Assembly (NCBI RefSeq): GCF_041276405.1
Contig: NZ_JBGGGT010000002.1
Span: forward strand, 1,773,001 to 1,837,000
Direction: 5' to 3'
Source of the DNA: Microvirga sp. TS319
GTDB lineage: Bacteria; Pseudomonadota; Alphaproteobacteria; Rhizobiales; Beijerinckiaceae
Length of the DNA stretch: 64,000 nt
Positions 1 to 8,882 of the stretch are shown here, in pieces (positions within the stretch are counted from its first letter, which is position 1; every line of letters begins with the position of its first letter). The position numbers and the translations under genes were made by a program. Below the pieces are notes generated by a model, which did no database searches, was not told the DNA's origin, and saw only the letters and a list, made by a program, of their open reading frames with translations.

Positions 1-134
1 TCGCCGGGAGTGCCTTGCGCGGGGATGCCCTGCGACGGCGGCGCGGCGCGGGAGGTTTTCACGGTAGCCGTTCTGGCTGCGGCTGGCGTCGCGCGCTTGG
101 CGGCGGCGCCCCCGAAGAGATCGTCATTGTCCAT
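1..134 (-). CDS. N-terminal fragment, probably DNA topoisomerase IV subunit B
   Basis: A reverse-strand reading frame starts with ATG at 134 and stays open to the window edge, giving 44 codons. The protein begins MDNDDLFGG and runs into a low-complexity Ala/Pro/Lys/Arg linker. From memory, a short acidic start with a NDLFG motif followed by such a linker is typical of alphaproteobacterial ParE ahead of its GHKL ATPase domain. No catalytic domain is inside the window, so the name is an inference; the partner ParC is encoded at 60424-62670. Any other protein with a disordered N-terminus remains possible. Confidence 0.45.
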   Translation of the reverse strand, partial: MDNDDLFGGAAAKRATPAAARTATVKTSRAAPPSQGIPAQGTPG

Positions 135-386
135 TGGGACCTTGGTCCGTTTCGATGATTCGCGCTTGTTTACACTATTTCTCATTCCGTTTTTATACGA
201 GAACAAAACGGAAACGAGAAGGCGGTATAGGGTCACAAGCCACAAAAACTGCGTCTTGGGAACCCGGGTTCGGGGACAGTATCGCGGCTGCCCCTAAAGG
301 ATGTCTTTCACCTGTCATCAGGAACTGTTTAGTTACCATTCACGTTGGCTGGATAAGCATGGGCTTAACGGAGAACGAGGGCGGCG
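135..386. other. Intergenic region upstream of the probable parE
   Basis: This 252-base AT-richer stretch separates the divergent reverse-strand gene at 134 and the small forward gene at 387. It holds a 7-base inverted repeat, CCGTTTT at 187-193 and AAAACGG at 205-211, which could be an operator or part of the promoter for the reverse-strand gene. I see no RNA gene in it. Confidence 0.4.
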
Positions 387-575
387 ATGCGCACGACGAT
401 CGGATCGGCACAGCAACTTCACCTGGACCGCGCGGCGCGCACTGCCGGAGAAGCCTTCGCCTTCGACGAGCCCGACGCCACGCCTGCCGCGAAGAGCGGT
501 TCTCTCGGCCCGAGCCTGCTGTGGCTGTCGATCGCGGCGTTCGCCGTTCTGGGGCTGGGCTACGCCTTTAATTAG
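387..575 (+). CDS. Small single-pass membrane protein
   Basis: A 62-residue protein with a polar N-terminal half (about 1-40) and one hydrophobic segment near residues 44-60 (SLLWLSIAAFAVLGLG), so probably a C-terminally anchored inner-membrane protein. A purine-rich GGAGAACGAGGG run lies just upstream of ATG 387. Its TAG stop at 573-575 falls exactly on the left end of an intergenic repeat, as happens for seven other genes in this window, which favours it being a real gene. I do not recognise the family and assign no function. Confidence 0.55.
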   Translation: MRTTIGSAQQLHLDRAARTAGEAFAFDEPDATPAAKSGSLGPSLLWLSIAAFAVLGLGYAFN

Positions 576-690
576 AGCATCGGACCCAAAAGTAGACTTG
601 CACTTTTGGCATTGAATCCAATGTTGCCCTCTTGGAAAGAGCGCATCGTTCTCGCGAAAAACCGGTTCCCACTTTTTCGCACGATGCGCT
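574..690. repeat. Composite intergenic repeat, type I, copy 1
   Basis: Two adjoining inverted-repeat units. The first begins AGAGCATCGGACCC and contains AAAAGT/ACTTTT arms; the second begins GCGCATCGT and ends ACGATGCGC. Outer ends read TTAGAGCATCG and CGATGCGCTAA, so the whole copy is flanked by TA. Both neighbours end in it: the TAG of the forward gene at 573-575 and the TAG of mgtC at 689-691. It is related to copies at 12552, 14695, 22503, 42010 and 43029. Confidence 0.8.
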
Positions 691-1189
691 AACCGTCGTC
701 CCGCACGGTTTCCTCTCCGCCCCTGAACAGGCGCGTGAGCCAGCTCTCGAGAGGTTTGCCGAGAATCAGGACGAGCAGGGTCATCACCGTTCCGGCAAAG
801 GTAATGAACCAGGCGCCGAGGCCCGCGGTCACGCCGAGGGCCGCCGCGATCCAGACCGTGGAGGCGGTGGTGAGGCCCTGAACGTCCGTGCCGTCCCGGG
901 CCTTGATGATCGCTCCGGCGCCGAGGAAGCCGAGGCCCGTCAGGATCCCCTGAACGACACGGCTCACGGCGTCCTGCCCATAGTTCAGTCCCTCATAGAC
1001 GGATCCTGAGAGAATCACGGTTGCGGAGCCCAGCGCCACGAGGCCGAGCGTCCGCATGCCGATGGGCTTGTTGCGGATGTCCCGGTTGATCCCCACGGCC
1101 ATTCCCGCGATCGCCGCCACGCACAGGCGCAGCAGAATCTCGACCTTGTCGGAATGACCTACGAGGAGCCAGGACACCCACTCGTTCAT
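689..1189 (-). CDS. mgtC: MgtC/SapB family membrane protein
   Basis: A 166-residue protein of the MgtC/SapB family, inner-membrane proteins linked in other bacteria to growth in low magnesium and to inhibition of F-type ATP synthase. Four to five hydrophobic segments fill the N-terminal 130 residues, with the family-typical stretch around residues 25-50 (GINRDIRNKPIGMRT) and LGFLGAGAI near 85. ATG at 1189 is chosen because the AGAAGGCGG of the topA 3' end is well spaced for it; a TTG at 1198 overlapping the topA stop as TTGA would add three residues. It follows topA directly and is probably co-transcribed with it. Its TAG stop lies in a repeat end. Confidence 0.88.
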   Translation of the reverse strand: MNEWVSWLLVGHSDKVEILLRLCVAAIAGMAVGINRDIRNKPIGMRTLGLVALGSATVILSGSVYEGLNYGQDAVSRVVQGILTGLGFLGAGAIIKARDGTDVQGLTTASTVWIAAALGVTAGLGAWFITFAGTVMTLLVLILGKPLESWLTRLFRGGEETVRDDG

Positions 1190-1194
1190 CGCGT

Positions 1195-3927
1195 TCAACC
1201 GCCTTCTGCAACCTTCTTCGCCGGTGCTTTCTTGGCTGCGGGTTTTTTCGCCGCCGTCTTTACGGCCGTCTTCTTTACCGCCGTCTTCTTCACCGCGGTC
1301 TTGGCCGCTGCCTTCTTGGCGGGAGCCTTCTTCGCGACGGCGGCCTTCTTGGCAGGAGCCTTGCGGCCGCGGGCGGATTTCTTGGACGGGCCTGCCGCCC
1401 GGCGGACCTTCAGCAGCTCGATGGCCTCGTCCAGCGTCACCGCTTCCGCGGCCATCGTCCGCGGCAGGGTGGCGTTGGTCTCGCCGTCGGTGACGTAGGG
1501 ACCGAAGCGCCCGGCCTTCACCACGATGGGCTTGCCCGATTCGGGGTCGTCACCCAGCGGACGGCCCGGATCGGCGGCGCGGCGGGCGTTGCCGCCACCG
1601 CTTTCCTTCGCGACGATCAGGTCGATGGCACGATTGGCGCCGATCTCCAGCACGTCGTCGCCGGGGCCCAGATTGGCATAGGTCTTCCCGTGCTGCACGT
1701 AAGGCCCGTAGCGGCCGATGCTCGCCAGGATCGGCTCGCCCGATTCCGGGTGCGTCGCCACGTGACGGGGCAGCGAGAGAAGCTTGAGCGCCTTTTCCAG
1801 ATCCACCTGCGAGGGCGCAAGGCCCTTCGGTAGGGAGGATCGCTTGGGCTTCTCGCCCTCGCTCTCGCTCTCGCCGAGCTGCACGAAGGGGCCGAAGCGG
1901 CCGTCGCGCAGGGTCACCTGCTGTCCGGTCTCCGGATCCTCGCCCAGGACCTTCACGCCGGGCTGACCGCCGTTTTCGGACGAGCCTTCCCCGTCGCCGT
2001 CGATGCCGGAGGCGGCGAGCTGGCGGGTGTATTTGCATTCGGGGTAGTTCGAGCAGCCGATGAAGGCGCCGAACTTGCCGAGCTTGAGGGAGAGCTGGCC
2101 CGTGCCGCATGTCGGGCAGGTGCGCGGGTTCGATCCGTCGCCCTTGTCCGGGAAGATGTGGGGGCCGAGCAGCTCGTTGAGCGCGTCCAGCACCTCCGCG
2201 GTGCGCAGCTCCTTCGTCTCGCCGATGGCGGCCGAGAAGTCGCCCCAGAAGTCGCGCATCACCTGCTTCCAGTCGATCTCGTTGTTCGAGACTCGGTCGA
2301 GCTGCTCCTCCAGGTCCGCCGTGAAATCGTATTCCACGTAGCGGCGGAAGAAGCTCTCCAGGAAGGCGGTGACGATGCGGCCCTTGTCCTCGGGAACGAG
2401 GCGCTTCTTCTCGATCTTCACATATTCGCGGTCGCGCAGGGTCTGGAGCACGGCGGCATAGGTGGAGGGACGGCCGATGCCGAGTTCCTCCATGCGCTTC
2501 ACGAGCGAGGCCTCCGAATAGCGCGGCGGCGGCTCGGTGAAGTGCTGGGTCGCGTTGATCCGGCGGCGCTCCAGCGGGTCGCTCGCCTTCATGGGCGGCA
2601 GGCGGCCCTCATCCTCGTCCGCCTCGTCGTCCTTGCTCTCGTTGTAGAGCGTGAGGAAGCCGTCGAACTTCACGACCTGACCCGTCGCGCGAAGGTCGAG
2701 CTTGCGCGGACCCACCTGCGCGGCGATGTCGGCGGTGGTGCGCTCGAGCTCGGCCGATTCCATCTGGCTCGCCACGGTGCGGGTCCAGATGAGGTCGTAG
2801 AGGCGGGCCTGTTCGGGCTCCAGGTACTTCGCCACGGCCTTCGGCAGGCGGCTCATGTCCGTCGGACGGATGGCCTCGTGCGCTTCCTGCGCGTTCTTGG
2901 CCTTGGTGGAGTATTTGCGCGGAGCGGCCGGCACGTAGCGGTCGCCGTATTCTTTGCCGATCACCTGCCGGGCGGCCTGCACGGCTTCGGGCGCCATGTC
3001 GACGCCGTCCGTACGCATATAGGTGATCAGGCCCACCGTCTCGCCCCCGATATCGACGCCCTCGTAGAGGCGCTGCGCGATGCGCATGGTCTGCGCCGGC
3101 GCGAGGCCGAGCTTGCGCGAGGCCTCCTGCTGCAGGGTCGAGGTGGTGAACGGCGGATAGGGATGGCGCTTGGCGGGCTTGGCCTCGACATTCGCGACCG
3201 AGAAGGTCGCCAGCTCCAGGTCCTTCCTGAAGGCCTCGGCGTCCTCGCCGTTGCCGATGTCGAGACGCTGGATCTTCTTGCCGTCGGCCCCGACGAGGCG
3301 CGCGTCGAACACCGCGCCGTCCTTCGTGGCGAGCGTCGCGATCAGCGACCAGTATTCGCGCGCCTTGAAGGTCTCGATCTCCAGTTCGCGGTCGCAGACG
3401 AGGCGGAGCGCCACCGACTGCACGCGTCCGGCCGAGCGCGCTCCGGGCAGCTTGCGCCAGAGGACGGGCGACAGGGTGAAGCCCACGAGATAGTCGAGGG
3501 CGCGGCGGGCCATGTAGGCGTCCACCAGCGCCTGATCGATCTCGCGCGGCTGACGGAGCGCCGTCTGCACGGCGTCCTTGGTGATGGCGTTGAAGGTCAC
3601 GCGCTCGACCGGCAGGTCCTTGAGGGCGCGCTTCTCGCGCAGAGCTTCGACCACGTGCCAGGAAATCGCCTCGCCCTCGCGGTCCGGGTCGGTGGCGAGA
3701 ATGAGCTTCTCGGCGCCCTTGATCGCCTTGGCGATTTCGGAGACCCGCTTCGAGCCCTTGTCCTCGAGCGTCCAGATCATGCGGAAATCGGCATCCGGGT
3801 CGACCGAACCGTCCTTGGCGGGCAGATCGCGGATATGCCCGAAGGAGGCCAGGACCTCGTAATCCTTGCCGAGATATTTGTTGATCGTCTTGGCCTTTGC
3901 AGGCGACTCGACGACGACGACTTTCAT
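1195..3927 (-). CDS. topA: DNA topoisomerase I (type IA)
   Basis: A 910-residue enzyme that relaxes negative supercoils by single-strand passage. The Toprim domain lies at the N-terminus (VVVESPAKAK at 3-12, DPDREGE at 80-86), and the active-site tyrosine is in GLITYMRTDG at about residue 303. A four-cysteine zinc ribbon (CPTC...CSNYPEC) sits near 610-640, followed by several TopoI C-terminal repeats each carrying GRFGPYV-like cores. The last 55 or so residues are almost only Lys and Ala with tandem AVKKT units, a basic DNA-binding tail. The usual alphaproteobacterial neighbour dprA is 7 kb away instead of adjacent. mgtC follows immediately. Confidence 0.97.
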   Translation of the reverse strand: MKVVVVESPAKAKTINKYLGKDYEVLASFGHIRDLPAKDGSVDPDADFRMIWTLEDKGSKRVSEIAKAIKGAEKLILATDPDREGEAISWHVVEALREKRALKDLPVERVTFNAITKDAVQTALRQPREIDQALVDAYMARRALDYLVGFTLSPVLWRKLPGARSAGRVQSVALRLVCDRELEIETFKAREYWSLIATLATKDGAVFDARLVGADGKKIQRLDIGNGEDAEAFRKDLELATFSVANVEAKPAKRHPYPPFTTSTLQQEASRKLGLAPAQTMRIAQRLYEGVDIGGETVGLITYMRTDGVDMAPEAVQAARQVIGKEYGDRYVPAAPRKYSTKAKNAQEAHEAIRPTDMSRLPKAVAKYLEPEQARLYDLIWTRTVASQMESAELERTTADIAAQVGPRKLDLRATGQVVKFDGFLTLYNESKDDEADEDEGRLPPMKASDPLERRRINATQHFTEPPPRYSEASLVKRMEELGIGRPSTYAAVLQTLRDREYVKIEKKRLVPEDKGRIVTAFLESFFRRYVEYDFTADLEEQLDRVSNNEIDWKQVMRDFWGDFSAAIGETKELRTAEVLDALNELLGPHIFPDKGDGSNPRTCPTCGTGQLSLKLGKFGAFIGCSNYPECKYTRQLAASGIDGDGEGSSENGGQPGVKVLGEDPETGQQVTLRDGRFGPFVQLGESESEGEKPKRSSLPKGLAPSQVDLEKALKLLSLPRHVATHPESGEPILASIGRYGPYVQHGKTYANLGPGDDVLEIGANRAIDLIVAKESGGGNARRAADPGRPLGDDPESGKPIVVKAGRFGPYVTDGETNATLPRTMAAEAVTLDEAIELLKVRRAAGPSKKSARGRKAPAKKAAVAKKAPAKKAAAKTAVKKTAVKKTAVKTAAKKPAAKKAPAKKVAEGG

Positions 3928-4065
3928 GGGCGACTTCCCGTAGATGGCCGCGAGCGGATGCTCAAACTTTTGGTGACCGGAGGCTGCGGTCGGTTCTGAC
4001 CGTCAGAGGCGCGATAAGTGGTTGATGATTGAGGACAAGTCAAATCGGCCCTTTCCCCTCCACCG
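3928..4065. other. Spacer between aidB and topA
   Basis: A 138-base gap between two reverse-strand genes. It should contain the topA promoter; I see no strong terminator hairpin for aidB in it. Confidence 0.3.
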
Positions 4066-5703
4066 TTATTTGGTGAGGAAAGCCCGCTCCAGCAAGGGTT
4101 CGACCGCTTCCCCCAGCTCGTTGGCGCCGATGATCCGGGCCGGCCGCGCCAGCCGGGTGAGGGCAAAGGATTCCGCGATGGAGCGTGGAGCCGAGCGGGC
4201 GAGGGCCCCGGCGGCGGCGAGGGAAAAGAGACGGTCGGCGACGAATCTGGCCTTGGCCTCCGCGTCCGGCGATTGCAGGGCCAGGACGATGTCCCGGGCC
4301 GCCTCGGAGGCTCCCGGGAGGCCTCCGGCATCGGCCATGAGCCGCTCCAGAACGGAGGCTGCGAGTTCCGGGTCGCGCCCCTCGGCCCGCAGGAGGTCGA
4401 GGGCGATCACGTTGCCGGAGCCCTCCCAGATGGCGTTGACCGGGGCCTCCCGGTAGAGGCGGGGCAGGGGGCTTTCCTCTACGTAACCGTTGCCGCCCAG
4501 GCTCTCCATGGCCTCGTAGATGAGGCGTGGCGCGGCCTTGCAGATGCCGAACTTGGCGGCGGGCGTCACGAGGCGGGCATAGGCCGCCTCATGCCCGTCC
4601 CGGGCGGCGAGATCGAAGCTGTGGGCCGCGCGCAAGGCGAGCGCCGTCATGGCCTCGTTCTCCAGGGCAAGATCGGCGAGCACCATCCGCATGGCGGGCT
4701 GGTCGATGAGCTTCTTCTGGAAAACGGTGCGATGCCGGGCGTGGTGCATGGCAAGGGTCAGGCCCATGCGCACGAGCCCGGCGGACGCGACCGCGCAATC
4801 GAGGCGCGTGAGCTGCACCATGGAGATGATGGTGCGCACGCCCGCTCCCTCCTCGCCGATGCGCCAGCCGAACGCGTTCACGAACTCGACCTCGGAGGAG
4901 GCGTTGGAGCGGTTGCCGAGCTTGTCCTTCAGACGCTGAAGGCGAAGCCCGTTCAAGGACCCGTCGGGCCGGAAGCGGGGCAGGAGAAAGCAGGTGAGAC
5001 CGCCCGGCGCCTGGGCCAGCACCAGAAAGGCGTCGCACATGGGCGCGGACATGAACCATTTGTGCCCGGTGATCGCGTATTCGTCGCCGGCGGTCGGAAC
5101 GGCGCGGGTGGTGTTGGCGCGCACGTCCGTTCCGCCCTGCTTCTCGGTCATGCCCATTCCGAGGGTGACGGAACTCTTCTCCCAGAAGGGGATGAAGCGC
5201 GAATCGTAGTCCCGGGACCGGATCCGCGGCAGCCATTCCTTCAGCCGGGCCGGGGAGGCGGCGAGCGCCGCCGCCGCGGCATGGGTCATGGTGATCGGGC
5301 AGACATGGCCGCTTTCGACCCCCGCCACGGTGTAGATCCTGGCCGCACGGGCTGCATACGCGTGATCCGATCGCGGCTCGTCCCAGGTCGAGGAATGAAG
5401 CCCATCCGCCATGCTCGCCCGCATGAGCGCGTGATAGGCCGGGTGAAACTCCACCGCGTCGATCCGGTAGCCGCGCGCATCGTGCGTGCGCAGCTTCGGC
5501 GGGTTCTCGTTGGCGAGCCGTCCGAGGTCGAGCCGCTCGGCGCTGCCCCAGGCCTCGCCGAAGGCGATCAGCCCTTCGGCCTCGGGATCTACCCCGTTGC
5601 TCCCGAGAGCGTCCAGCAGAGGACGGTCGCCCGCGATCAGATTCACGTCGCCGAAGGGGGGAGTCTGGTTGAAGATCTCATGAGTGTCGGGAAGGTGCGG
5701 CAC
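4066..5703 (-). CDS. aidB: AidB-like acyl-CoA dehydrogenase family protein
   Basis: A 545-residue flavoprotein of the acyl-CoA dehydrogenase superfamily. The N-terminal EIFNQTPPF motif (about 9-17) and the central LGMGMTEKQGG block (about 180) are specific to the AidB branch, best known from the E. coli adaptive response to DNA alkylation, where AidB binds DNA and FAD. Length matches the family (about 540) and is longer than fatty-acid dehydrogenases because of the extra C-terminal domain. It stands alone, divergent from the RTX gene; ada and alkB are not nearby, so whether it is alkylation-inducible here cannot be told. Confidence 0.9.
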   Translation of the reverse strand: MPHLPDTHEIFNQTPPFGDVNLIAGDRPLLDALGSNGVDPEAEGLIAFGEAWGSAERLDLGRLANENPPKLRTHDARGYRIDAVEFHPAYHALMRASMADGLHSSTWDEPRSDHAYAARAARIYTVAGVESGHVCPITMTHAAAAALAASPARLKEWLPRIRSRDYDSRFIPFWEKSSVTLGMGMTEKQGGTDVRANTTRAVPTAGDEYAITGHKWFMSAPMCDAFLVLAQAPGGLTCFLLPRFRPDGSLNGLRLQRLKDKLGNRSNASSEVEFVNAFGWRIGEEGAGVRTIISMVQLTRLDCAVASAGLVRMGLTLAMHHARHRTVFQKKLIDQPAMRMVLADLALENEAMTALALRAAHSFDLAARDGHEAAYARLVTPAAKFGICKAAPRLIYEAMESLGGNGYVEESPLPRLYREAPVNAIWEGSGNVIALDLLRAEGRDPELAASVLERLMADAGGLPGASEAARDIVLALQSPDAEAKARFVADRLFSLAAAGALARSAPRSIAESFALTRLARPARIIGANELGEAVEPLLERAFLTK

Positions 5704-5956
5704 GGCAGCGGCCTCCGAATGCGCCCTTCTATTCTAGGGCGGCAGGGAAGGGCCGGTACCCGCCGCCCGAGCGCGAAGGGTCCATGCTTCGAATAATCGG
5801 GCCGCGCATAGGACTCCTTTCCGAAGCGTGCATTCCCACACAGACACCGATGAAACGTAATGCTATATCTTTGAAGAGTAGACCGGGAAGGCTCCATGCC
5901 TTAGGCGAACCAAGAGTTTCCCTTGTCTCGTGAGTGAATCCGGGAAGGAGTTGACA
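5704..5956. promoter_or_regulatory. Divergent intergenic region between aidB and the RTX gene
   Basis: A 253-base spacer that must carry both 5' regions. GGGAAGGAG at 5941-5949 is a clear ribosome binding site seven bases before ATG 5957 of the RTX gene. The middle part, about 5815-5880, is AT-richer than its surroundings. I cannot fix a promoter hexamer with confidence. Confidence 0.45.
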
Positions 5957-7543
5957 ATGGCGGACCCTATCATTCTGACGATCGCCGAAGCCCTCGTGCG
6001 TATTGACCATGAGGCCCCGATCATCGTGTCGGATCAGGGCATCAATTTCCAGAAGATGACGCCGAACGACATCAGCACATTGGCCGCGAACGGAGCCATC
6101 GGCTTTTCGGCGTTGTCCCCTTTCAGCTGGGATTGGGAGATGGTCACTGCCCTCCTCAAGACGAGTATTTCCTTCAATCCGAATGGCGGTGGCGGCACGC
6201 TGAGCGAAACGGCCGCCTTCATCTCCGCCCTGACCCCGGGACAGATCATGACGCTGGGGGCAAGGGGCTTTAGGCTCCTCGATGCGGGATCGACCGGCAC
6301 GATCGTCTTCTCCGTGGAGCAGCTCAGGGCATCGGCAAATCTCAATGTGATGAATGATGGGATCATGGATGGCGTTGCCGTGACCCTCCTGGACACGAGC
6401 GCCAATATCAACTCGCTTTCCCCGACTGAACTCGGCCGATTGAAGTCCCAGGGTGTGACCCTCATCGATGTCACCGACGGTACCTCGGGCGGCGAGATCA
6501 GCCTGACCTGGGAGAAGGTCCGGGAACTTGGCCAGGGCGTGCTTGACCCGTCCGTCAAGTTCGCGACGGCGGACAAGGTGTCGGTGACCGGCGCCGCCAG
6601 TCAACTCGCCCGTCTTTCAGACACCCAGCTCGATTACCTTTCCAAGATCGGCGTCGATTTTCTCCATGCCGACGACGGCCCGGTGACCCTTAACTTCTTT
6701 CAAGCCTCGGATCTGGCTCTTGCCGGTCCGCGTTATGCGCCGGAAGACAGCGTCACCGTTTCCGGTTCGATCGGGGACTTCTCGGCGGGTCAGCTTGCGG
6801 CGCTCGGTACCAAGGGCGTGGACAAGCTCGATGCTCCGGAGGAGGCCCCCAACGTCGTTCTCACCTTCGCGAAAGCCGCGGCCGTTGCAGGCTCGCGCAT
6901 GATCTTCGCGGCCGACGACACCGTGACCGTCGCCGATAGCGGCGCGAATCTCGCCAAGCTCACGGCGACTCAGCTCGCAAGGCTCGCCACAAGCGGAGTC
7001 GACGTCCTGGACTCGACGACGAATGCGATCGCTCTCACCTCCGCTCAACTTGCTGCCCTCGGGTCCATCCGGATCGCGGCAGGAGATCATGTCACGGTCG
7101 GCTGGACGGGAACCGCCGGGAGCAACTCCGTCACCGGCAGCCGGTACGACGACACCATCAAGGGGCTTGCCGGCAACGACACCCTGAAAGGCGGGTCCGG
7201 CAACGACAAAATTTTTGGTGGGGCCGGTCGCGACGTCTTCGTGTTCGACAAAGCCGCGAGCACCCAATCCAACAAGGACCAGATCATGGATTGGAACAGG
7301 ACCGACGACACGATCCAGCTGGAGAACGCCGTGTTCACGGCGCTCAAGACGACCGGCACGCTCGGCTCTGGCTTCTTCAGGCTCGGCGCTGTGGCCAAGG
7401 ATGGCAATGACCATATCGGCTACAACAAGGCGACCGGCGACCTCTGGTACGACTCGAACGGCAACAAGGCCGGCGGCCAGGTGGTGTTTGCCAATATCGG
7501 CAAGGACAAGGTCATCACCTCCAGCGACTTCATCGTCAGCTGA
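5957..7543 (+). CDS. Secreted RTX calcium-binding protein with modular repeats
   Basis: A 528-residue acidic protein. Residues about 391-425 hold hemolysin-type nonapeptides (GSRYDDTI, GLAGNDTL, GGSGNDKI, GGAGRDVF) that bind calcium in a parallel beta-roll; the last 100 residues have the usual RTX C-terminal form with alternating hydrophobic and Asp-rich segments, consistent with an uncleaved type I secretion signal. The first 390 residues contain about six degenerate copies of a module like LTxxQLARLxxxGVDxLD followed by a strand and VTxxxx, which I know from RTX proteins of Methylobacterium and relatives. No ABC or membrane-fusion gene is adjacent. Start ATG 5957 is preferred over GTG 5930 because of its GGGAAGGAG site. 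Confidence 0.88.
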   Translation: MADPIILTIAEALVRIDHEAPIIVSDQGINFQKMTPNDISTLAANGAIGFSALSPFSWDWEMVTALLKTSISFNPNGGGGTLSETAAFISALTPGQIMTLGARGFRLLDAGSTGTIVFSVEQLRASANLNVMNDGIMDGVAVTLLDTSANINSLSPTELGRLKSQGVTLIDVTDGTSGGEISLTWEKVRELGQGVLDPSVKFATADKVSVTGAASQLARLSDTQLDYLSKIGVDFLHADDGPVTLNFFQASDLALAGPRYAPEDSVTVSGSIGDFSAGQLAALGTKGVDKLDAPEEAPNVVLTFAKAAAVAGSRMIFAADDTVTVADSGANLAKLTATQLARLATSGVDVLDSTTNAIALTSAQLAALGSIRIAAGDHVTVGWTGTAGSNSVTGSRYDDTIKGLAGNDTLKGGSGNDKIFGGAGRDVFVFDKAASTQSNKDQIMDWNRTDDTIQLENAVFTALKTTGTLGSGFFRLGAVAKDGNDHIGYNKATGDLWYDSNGNKAGGQVVFANIGKDKVITSSDFIVS

Positions 7544-7926
7544 GGCCGCGCCCGACTCCCGGCCTGAGCCCTGGCAGGGTGCTGCCGGGGCTTTGCCGTT
7601 CGACCGTGTCGGAAGCCTGCGCGGGCCATCGGCGCTGAAGCGCTGAGCCTGGGAAACGTCCTGCCGATGGTACCCTGCCGATGGTACGGAGAGTGGCTAG
7701 CGGATGCCGCTGTGCGCTTTCTGGGGCGTCGCGGATAGGATCCTCGCCTGCGCAGGGATGACACGAGAGGCGGTGAGACGGCGGAGGGTTCTGGCGCATG
7801 CCTCCGGGGTCCTTTGCGCTCGCGCCGTGGGCGGGACAATCGCGCGCAGGGGCCTGGGCAAAGACCCCTGAGGTCCAATGCCGGCTTGTCGCCTCCGCCG
7901 ACTTCCCCTATAGCCCATCGCTTAAC
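7544..7926. other. Intergenic region before pyrB
   Basis: These 383 bases hold the RTX gene terminator at 7569-7595 and, around 7700-7780, a degenerate hairpin related to the CGTCATNCCGGG elements seen elsewhere (GGATCCTCGCCTGCGCAGGGATGACA). An open frame runs through 7798-7926 into pyrB, but it lacks homology to PyrB. I see no further gene. Confidence 0.45.
7569..7595 (+). terminator. Likely terminator of the RTX gene
   Basis: CCCTGGCAG at 7569-7577 pairs with CTGCCGGGG at 7582-7590 across a four-base loop (one G-U pair) and is followed by CTTTG. The U-tract is weak. Confidence 0.5.
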
Positions 7927-8874
7927 ATGAGCGACACCCCCCGAACCGTTTTTCCTCACCGGCATCTCCTCGGAATCGAGGGGCTGTCTCCTTTGGACAT
8001 ACAGGCGCTTCTCGATTTGGCCGACGATCAGGTCGAGGTGAGCCGGCAGATCGAGAAGCGAAAAACGTCCCTTCGCGGGCGGACGCAGATCAATCTCTTC
8101 TTCGAGCCCTCGACCCGCACGCAATCGTCCTTCGAGATCGCTGGCAAGCGCCTGGGCGCCGACGTGCTCAACATGGCGGTGGCCTCTTCCTCGGTGAAGA
8201 AGGGCGAGACGCTGATCGACACCGCCGCGACCCTCAACGCCATGCGCCCCGACATCATCGTCGTGCGCCATCATGCGGCCGGCGCGGTCCATCTCCTGGC
8301 CCGGAAGGTCGATTGCGCGGTCGTGAACGCGGGCGACGGCGCGCACGAGCATCCGACCCAGGCGCTTCTCGATGCCCTGACCATCCGCCGCAACAAGGGA
8401 CGGATCGAGGGCCTGACGGTTGCGATCTGCGGCGACATCCTGCATTCCCGCGTGGCGCGCTCCAACATGATCCTGCTCGCCGCCATGGGAGCGCAGGTGC
8501 GCCTCGTCGCGCCCACGAATCTCCTTCCGCCCGGCATCGAGCGACTCGGCTTCCCGACCTACACCGACATGTGCAAGGGTCTGGAAGGCGCCGATATCGT
8601 GATGATGCTGCGCCTTCAGCGGGAGCGCATGAACGGCTCCTTCGTGCCCTCCGTTAAGGAGTACTTCCGCTTCTACGGCCTCGACCAGGAAAAGCTCTCC
8701 TACGCCAAGCCGGACGCGCTCGTGATGCATCCCGGCCCCATGAACAGGGGCGTTGAGATTTCCTCCGACGTGGCGGACGGCACGCAGTCGCTGATCCGCG
8801 AACAGGTCGAGATGGGCGTGGCCGTCCGCATGGCGGTGCTCGAGGCTCTCGCGAGCCATTTGCCGAACGGGTGA
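7927..8874 (+). CDS. pyrB: Aspartate carbamoyltransferase catalytic subunit
   Basis: A 315-residue enzyme that condenses carbamoyl phosphate with aspartate, the first committed step of pyrimidine synthesis in the cytoplasm. The carbamoyl-phosphate loop [10 protein letters not shown] is at about 58-67, HPTQALLDA in the middle, and MHPGPMNRG near the end. ATG 7927 is chosen because the family N-terminus ([11 protein letters not shown]) begins right after it. It is followed eight bases later by a dihydroorotase homologue lacking catalytic ligands, the arrangement seen for class A transcarbamoylases whose PyrB needs a pseudo-dihydroorotase partner for assembly. No pyrI is present. Confidence 0.96.
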   Translation: MSDTPRTVFPHRHLLGIEGLSPLDIQALLDLADDQVEVSRQIEKRKTSLRGRTQINLFFEPSTRTQSSFEIAGKRLGADVLNMAVASSSVKKGETLIDTAATLNAMRPDIIVVRHHAAGAVHLLARKVDCAVVNAGDGAHEHPTQALLDALTIRRNKGRIEGLTVAICGDILHSRVARSNMILLAAMGAQVRLVAPTNLLPPGIERLGFPTYTDMCKGLEGADIVMMLRLQRERMNGSFVPSVKEYFRFYGLDQEKLSYAKPDALVMHPGPMNRGVEISSDVADGTQSLIREQVEMGVAVRMAVLEALASHLPNG

Positions 8875-8882
8875 GACGCGCG

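Noticed and set aside
2158..3999. Long forward open frame opposite topA
   Set aside because: It lies on the antisense strand of a gene with clear topoisomerase motifs, and its product has no recognisable domain; high GC produces such frames.
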